Source of the DNA: Lachnospiraceae bacterium
GTDB taxonomy: Bacteria; Bacillota; Clostridia; Lachnospirales; Lachnospiraceae
NCBI GenBank assembly: GCA_021203465.1
Contig: JAJQBC010000124.1
Coordinates: 1-64,000, forward strand
Direction: 5' to 3'
DNA length: 64,000 bases
The notes under the pieces were generated by a model. It searched no databases. It worked only from the letters and a program-made list of their open reading frames with translations, and was not told the origin of the DNA. Below are positions 58,841-64,000 of this stretch, one piece after another. Every line of letters begins with the position of its first letter. Positions within the stretch are counted from its first letter, which is position 1. A program made the translations under genes and the position numbers.

Positions 58841-60297
58841 CAAAAAGAATGCCGAGGATACTCCTCGCCGCCCCGGCGAGCGGAAGTGGCAAGACGCTGA
58901 TCACCTGCGGGATCCTGCAGGCGCTCGTGAACCGTGGCCTGCAGGTGGCGTCATTTAAATGTGGGCCGGATTATATCGATCCGATGTTTCATGGGCGCGT
59001 GATCGGCACAAAGTCGCGCAATCTGGACACTTTTTTTACGGATGAAAACACGACCCGCTATCTGTTTCTGAAGAATACCGAGGACTGTGAAATTGCGGTC
59101 GCAGAGGGCGTCATGGGCTATTATGACGGGCTTGGCGGCGTGCGCACGGAGGGAAGCACCTATGAGGTGGCCTGCGTGCTCGACCTTCCCACCGTGCTGA
59201 TCGTGCCCTGTCGGGGCGCCAGCCTCTCGATTCTGGCGACGGTCAAAGGATTTCTGGAATACCGGAACGACAGTCACATCCGGGCTGTGATCCTGAATCA
59301 GATTTCACCGATGATCTATGCACAGCTAAAGCCTCTGCTCGAACAGGAGCTGGGCGTGCGGGTGTTGGGTTATGTGCCAAAGCTTACCGATCTGAATCTT
59401 GAGAGCCGGCATCTTGGACTCGTGCTGCCGGGGGAGATTGCGGCGCTAAAGGAAAAGCTGAACCGGCTGGCAGAAAAACTTGAGGAGACACTGGATCTGG
59501 ACGCGCTGCTTGCGCTGGCAGAAGAGAGCGGCGAGTTGTCGGCGGACAGGCCTCAGATTCCGATGATACATGCATCTTTGCAATATAAAAAAACGAACAT
59601 TCTGGAAAAGAAGCCTGAAGCAGAGGCAGATATGCGGGAGCTTTCTGCGAGTGCCAACTCAGATTTCGATCTTCGTATTGCGGTTGCCGAGGATGACGCT
59701 TTCTGCTTTACTTACCTTGACAATCTGGAGCTTCTGCGGGAAATGGGCGCGGAGCTCGTCCCCTTTTCTCCGCTGAAAGACAGGAGCCTGCCGGAACATA
59801 TTTCGGGGCTTATCTTAAGCGGCGGTTACCCGGAGCTCCATGCGGAGGAGCTGAGCGGGAACGAAAGCATGCGCGCTGCCATCCGCAGTGCACTGGAGAA
59901 CGAAATGCCCTGCATCGCCGAGTGCGGCGGCTTTCTCTATCTGCACCGGGAACTCGAGGGGGATGACGGAAAGTTCTATCCGATGGCGGGCGCTTTCGAT
60001 GCGCGCGCTTATCGGACTGACCGGCTCGGGCGCTTTGGCTACATTAATCTGTGCGCCAGGGAAGACGGGCTGCTGGGACCTGCCGGGACGACGCTGCGCG
60101 GCCATGAGTTCCACTACTGGGAGAGCGAGCGCTGCGGCGAGGCTTTCCACGCGAAAAAACCGGTCGGAAAAAGAGAGTGGGACTGCGTGATCGGCGGCGA
60201 GCGTCTGTATGCGGGATTTCCGCACCTCTTCCTCTGGTCCAATCCAGAAGCCGCATACAGTTTTCTGAAAAAATGCGGAGAGTATGCCTTATGCTGA
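58837..60297 (+). CDS. cbiA/cobB: Cobyrinate a,c-diamide synthase
   Basis: RILLAAPASGSGKTLITCGILQALVNRGLQVASFKCGPDYIDPMFH; AECGGFLYLHREL. Confidence 0.96.
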   Translation: MTKRMPRILLAAPASGSGKTLITCGILQALVNRGLQVASFKCGPDYIDPMFHGRVIGTKSRNLDTFFTDENTTRYLFLKNTEDCEIAVAEGVMGYYDGLGGVRTEGSTYEVACVLDLPTVLIVPCRGASLSILATVKGFLEYRNDSHIRAVILNQISPMIYAQLKPLLEQELGVRVLGYVPKLTDLNLESRHLGLVLPGEIAALKEKLNRLAEKLEETLDLDALLALAEESGELSADRPQIPMIHASLQYKKTNILEKKPEAEADMRELSASANSDFDLRIAVAEDDAFCFTYLDNLELLREMGAELVPFSPLKDRSLPEHISGLILSGGYPELHAEELSGNESMRAAIRSALENEMPCIAECGGFLYLHRELEGDDGKFYPMAGAFDARAYRTDRLGRFGYINLCAREDGLLGPAGTTLRGHEFHYWESERCGEAFHAKKPVGKREWDCVIGGERLYAGFPHLFLWSNPEAAYSFLKKCGEYALC

Positions 60298-60857
60298 TTG
60301 TCGTGACAGGCGGGAGCGGCAGCGGAAAATCCGAATATGCGGAATCTCTTGTCATGCGCTTTGCCGCCGGATCAAAACTTTACATTGCCACGATGTACCC
60401 CTTTGATGAGGAGAGCCATCGCAGAATTGCCAGACACCGTCTGATGCGAAAGGACAAGGGTTTCGACACTCTGGAGTGTTATACGGGGCTGAAACAGGCC
60501 GACGTTTCCGCCTATGACACCGTGCTGCTCGAGTGCATATCAAATCTGTGCGCCAATGAGATGTATCAGGAGGGTGGCGCGGGAGAGCGGACCGCCGAGG
60601 AGATTCTGGACGGCGTCCGGCGGGTGTACGGGCAGTGCCGCCACCTGATCATCGTGACCAACGAGATCTTTTCGGACGGGGTTGTCTATGACCCGGAGAC
60701 GGTGCGCTACCAGCGCTTTCTGGGGGAAATTAACCGAAATCTTGCATCGATGGCGGATCTAGTCGTTGAGGTTGTCTACTCGATCCCGTTATTTCATAAA
60801 GTAAGCCTGACGGAGAAGCATGGCGCCGGTCAGGCGCTGGATGAGGTGTTTATATGA
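60291..60857 (+). CDS. cobU: Adenosylcobinamide kinase / guanylyltransferase
   Basis: MLIVVTGGSGSGKSEYAESLVM; IVTNEIFSDGVVYDPETVRYQRFLGEINRNLASMAD. Confidence 0.93.
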   Translation: MLIVVTGGSGSGKSEYAESLVMRFAAGSKLYIATMYPFDEESHRRIARHRLMRKDKGFDTLECYTGLKQADVSAYDTVLLECISNLCANEMYQEGGAGERTAEEILDGVRRVYGQCRHLIIVTNEIFSDGVVYDPETVRYQRFLGEINRNLASMADLVVEVVYSIPLFHKVSLTEKHGAGQALDEVFI

Positions 60858-61630
60858 GACGAATCTGGAACAGTTTTCTGATCTCCTTTGCGATGTACTC
60901 GCGCATCCCGGTGCCGCGTGCGGACTGGGAAAAGGAAAATATGAAGTATACGATGTGCTTTTTCCCGGCGATCGGCGCGGTCGTCGGACTGCTCCTGTAT
61001 ATCTGGGGACGCGTCGCGGCCTGGCTGGGTTTCGGCAGTCTGATGCGTGCGGCAGGCTGTGTACTGCTGCCGGTAGTCGTGACAGGCGGCATCCATCTGG
61101 ACGGCTTTCTCGACACGATGGATGCGCTGAGCTCTCACCAGCCGCAGGAGAGGAAAATTGAGATTCTGAAGGATTCCCACGCGGGTGCTTTTGCCGTTAT
61201 CATGGGCTGCGCGTATTTTACGCTCGCCCTCGGCGCGTGGAGTGAGATTGACCCGGCGCTCTACCCGGCGCTTGGCATTGTCTTTGTATTGTCGCGCGCT
61301 TTAAGCGCCCTGGCGCTCGCCGTCTTTCCGAAGGCGAACAAGAAAGGCTCGCTCGCGCTGTTCTCAGACGCAGCGCAGAAAAAGGTACTGCTTGTGTCGC
61401 TCGCGGTCTGGATCGCAGGCTGCGCAGGAATTCTGATCGTTATGGACTGGCGTTATGCTCTGGTTATTCTCGCGACGGCGGTGGTGACTTTCTGGTATTA
61501 TCACCACATGGCGATGAAGGAATTTGGGGGGACAACCGGAGATATCGCGGGATTCTTTGTGCAGGTCATGGAGCTTGCCTGCGCCTGCACAGTCATGATA
61601 ACGCAGTGTGTTCTGCTGGCAGTCAGGTGA
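60854..61630 (+). CDS. cobS: Adenosylcobinamide-GDP ribazoletransferase
   Basis: SFLISFAMYSRIPVPR; GGIHLDGFLDTMDALSSHQPQERKIEILKDSHAGAFAVI. Confidence 0.96.
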   Translation: MRRIWNSFLISFAMYSRIPVPRADWEKENMKYTMCFFPAIGAVVGLLLYIWGRVAAWLGFGSLMRAAGCVLLPVVVTGGIHLDGFLDTMDALSSHQPQERKIEILKDSHAGAFAVIMGCAYFTLALGAWSEIDPALYPALGIVFVLSRALSALALAVFPKANKKGSLALFSDAAQKKVLLVSLAVWIAGCAGILIVMDWRYALVILATAVVTFWYYHHMAMKEFGGTTGDIAGFFVQVMELACACTVMITQCVLLAVR

Positions 61631-61761
61631 TGAGCGCCCAGCAGGCAGAGCCGACTGTTAAGCCGCTGATCTGTCGACGCGGACAGGAAAGTTGATTGCC
61701 GTGCTTTGCGAGTACGGCGCATAAACTCGAACATGAAACACAAATCGGAGGGGCAAAGGAA

Positions 61762-62142
61762 ATGATACTGGTAACCGGCGGCTGCTTTCAGGGGAAAAAA
61801 GACTATGCGTGCGAGACCTTTCATATTGCACGCGAGGAAACTGTGGACGGCGCTGGCTGTCCGCTGGAGGCCATTTTTGGGGCGAGGCTTCTGTATCATT
61901 TCCATGAATATATCCGGCGTATGCTACAGGCTGATCAAGAGCTTGATCTGGAAAAGCTGCAGCGGGAGAATCCGGATATCGTGCTGGTGACAAACGAGCT
62001 CGGTTACGGCGTTGTGCCGATCGATCGGTTTGACCGGGAATATCGGGAGAAGACGGGCCGCGTCTGCTGCGAGGTCGCGAAGCGGGCGAGCGAGGTACAC
62101 CGCGTCGTGTGCGGGATTGGAACGGTGATCAAACATGCCTGA
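61762..62142 (+). CDS. Short CobU-like protein with altered P-loop
   Basis: MILVTGGCFQGKKDYACETF; IVLVTNELGYGVVPIDRFDREYREKTGRVCCEVAKRASEVHRVVCGI. Confidence 0.8.
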   Translation: MILVTGGCFQGKKDYACETFHIAREETVDGAGCPLEAIFGARLLYHFHEYIRRMLQADQELDLEKLQRENPDIVLVTNELGYGVVPIDRFDREYREKTGRVCCEVAKRASEVHRVVCGIGTVIKHA

Positions 62143-62710
62143 GATTTTACTGATCCGTCATGGAAAGACGGCGGGAAACCTCGAACACCGCTATGTTGGC
62201 TGCTGTACGGATGAACCGCTCTGCGAGGAAGGGCGAAAGGAACTTATCGGTAAACGGATGCCGACAGTGGAGCTCCTTTACGTCAGCCCGATGAAGCGCT
62301 GTATCGAGACAGCGGAGCTTCTCTGGCCGGATCATCCGCCGCTGCATATCGTTCCGAACCTTCGGGAGACCGATTTCGGTGATTTTGAGAACAAAAACTA
62401 TGAAGAGCTCTCCGGGAATCCGGATTATCAGGCTTGGGTTGACAGCGGAGGGACGCTTCCTTTTCCGAACGGGGAGGCGATAGAATTTTTCCGGAGCCGC
62501 TGCTGCCATGCGTTTGAACAGATCGTGGAAGAGCTTCCGGAGGCTGCCCGCGTGGGCATTATCGCGCACGGCGGTACGATCATGGCGATTCTCGAGTGCT
62601 TTGGTTATCCGGAAATGACCTATTTTGATTATCAGGTAAAAAACGGCTGCGGCTACCTGCTGACGCCGATGGAGGGGACGAAGCGATGGAATTATCGATA
62701 CTTGCCGTAG
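62135..62710 (+). CDS. Histidine phosphatase family protein (CobC-like)
   Basis: ILLIRHGKTAGNLEHRYVGCCTDEPL; VSPMKRCIETAELLW; GIIAHGGTIMAIL. Confidence 0.92.
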   Translation: MPEILLIRHGKTAGNLEHRYVGCCTDEPLCEEGRKELIGKRMPTVELLYVSPMKRCIETAELLWPDHPPLHIVPNLRETDFGDFENKNYEELSGNPDYQAWVDSGGTLPFPNGEAIEFFRSRCCHAFEQIVEELPEAARVGIIAHGGTIMAILECFGYPEMTYFDYQVKNGCGYLLTPMEGTKRWNYRYLP

Positions 62711-63654
62711 TGATCGGCTTTCTGCTCGACCTGCTGTTGGGTGATCCGCGCTGGATTTATCACCCGATCCGTCTGGTCGGCCACCTGATCAGCGTACTGG
62801 AAAAGCTGCTGCGCGGGATTTTTCCGAAATCGGAGCGAGGAGAACTCATCGCAGGCGTTTTTCTGCTGATTCTGACCGCAGGAATCACGACGGCGGTGGC
62901 CTGGGTTTTGTTATACGCCGCCGGACTGCTGCATCCTTATGTAGGTTTTGCCCTGGAGGTCTTCCTGTGCTGGCAGCTGCTGGCGACGAAATCCCTGAAA
63001 TCGGAGACGATGAGGGTTTATGACGCGCTTGAGGAAGGCGACCTTGAGAAGGCGCGCTACGCCGTGTCCATGGTTGTTGGGCGTGACACAGAAGTGCTGG
63101 ACGAGACCGGCGTCGCGAAGGCCGCCGTGGAGACTGTGGCTGAGAATGCCTCGGACGGCGTCGTCGCTCCGCTTTTGTTCACGATCATCGGCGGCGCGCC
63201 GCTCGGATTTTTCTATAAGGCCGTGAATACGATGGATTCGATGGTCGGTTACAAAAATGAGAAATATCTGTATTTCGGACGCGCAGCGGCAAAGTTCGAC
63301 GACGTGCTGAATTTTATTCCGGCCCGGCTCTCGGCGCTGCTGATGGTTGCCGCCGCAGGACTCTGCGGAATGGACGGGGCAAACGCATGGCGCGTCTGTA
63401 AGAGGGATCGCCGCAATCACGCGAGTCCCAATTCCGCCCATACGGAGGCGGCGACCGCCGGGGCGCTGCACATTCAGCTGGCCGGCAACGCGTATTATTT
63501 TGGTAAACTGTATGAGAAACCGACGATCGGAGATCCCGACCGTCCGGTCGAGTATGAGGATATCCGCCGTGCGAACCGTCTTATGTATGGGACGGCGGTT
63601 TTATCCATCGTGGTATTTGGAATCGTAAAAGGAGTGATATTATGGCTGCTTTGA
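62686..63654 (+). CDS. cbiB: Adenosylcobinamide-phosphate synthase
   Basis: FLLDLLLGDPRWIYHPIRLVGHLISVLEKLLR; VAKAAVETVAENASDGVVAPLLFTIIGGAPLGFFYKAVNTMDSMVGYKNEKY. Confidence 0.96.
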   Translation: MELSILAVVIGFLLDLLLGDPRWIYHPIRLVGHLISVLEKLLRGIFPKSERGELIAGVFLLILTAGITTAVAWVLLYAAGLLHPYVGFALEVFLCWQLLATKSLKSETMRVYDALEEGDLEKARYAVSMVVGRDTEVLDETGVAKAAVETVAENASDGVVAPLLFTIIGGAPLGFFYKAVNTMDSMVGYKNEKYLYFGRAAAKFDDVLNFIPARLSALLMVAAAGLCGMDGANAWRVCKRDRRNHASPNSAHTEAATAGALHIQLAGNAYYFGKLYEKPTIGDPDRPVEYEDIRRANRLMYGTAVLSIVVFGIVKGVILWLL

Positions 63655-64000
63655 AAAAGGGATGTCTGCAGATCTACTGTGGAGACGGAAAGGGAAAGAC
63701 GACGGCTTCAGTCGGGCTTGCGGTGCGAGCTGTCGGCACTGGCTTAAAGGTTCTGTTCTGCCAGGTCATGAAGGACGGAAGTTCGGGAGAGGTAGAAATG
63801 TTGGAACAGCTCGGCGTCACATACCGCTGTTGCACGGAACATTTCGGATTTTTCTGGAACATGACGGAGGAGCAGAAAGCGGAGGCGGCGAAAGTCTATA
63901 CCGATATCTTTCTCGAGGCGGCGCGCACGGCGCGGGAGGAGCAATATGATCTCCTGATCGTAGACGAGTTCATGAGCGCCTACAACCACGGCCTGATTGA
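63642..64000 (+). CDS. cobA: Cob(I)yrinic acid a,c-diamide adenosyltransferase, truncated by window end
   Basis: GCLQIYCGDGKGKTTASVGLAVRAVGTGLKVLFCQVMKDGSSGEVEMLEQL; LLIVDEFMSA; frame still open at 64000. Confidence 0.92.
   Translation, partial: MAALKKGCLQIYCGDGKGKTTASVGLAVRAVGTGLKVLFCQVMKDGSSGEVEMLEQLGVTYRCCTEHFGFFWNMTEEQKAEAAKVYTDIFLEAARTAREEQYDLLIVDEFMSAYNHGLI

Overview
64 kb window from a moderately GC-rich Clostridia genome, probably Lachnospiraceae (taxonomy is an inference from gene content). About 1-14.1 kb is an accessory, defence-like block: a WYL regulator broken by an in-frame TAG, a NERD-nuclease/UvrD-like helicase, a DUF1232 protein, two consecutive dynamin-like P-loop proteins with a tail-anchored coiled-coil protein, an AlbA_2 ATP-binding protein, and two AAA-ATPase/PD-(D/E)XK proteins. 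From 14.2 to 48.7 kb it is mostly housekeeping: 6S RNA candidate, spoIID, yihY, uvrD/pcrA, yigZ, a dnaK paralogue with an in-frame TAG, T-box-pheST, cotH, queA, tyrA-aroA, leuS, rex, nnrD-alr-mazF, yebC, metY, a ClpP-like protease, a carboxyltransferase, dapF, a symporter, dcyD, ttcA and gltX. From 48.8 kb to the end is an anaerobic cobalamin operon (cbiP, cbiC, cobT, cbiD, cbiG, cbiJET fusion, cbiA, cobU, cobS, cobU-like, cobC-like, cbiB, cobA-like). It is interrupted by a Fic/DUF3990/DUF3791 cargo module. The main discovery candidates are: (1) the paired dynamin-like GTPase plus membrane coiled-coil operon at 2.9-8.3 kb; (2) palindrome-bearing in-frame insertions inside protein-coding genes, including two related hairpins with compensatory arm changes; (3) two otherwise intact genes each broken by a single TAG; (4) a deletion scar of an AAA-ATPase paralogue that keeps only its leader and last codons. 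All calls were made by reading the sequence; no database search was run.
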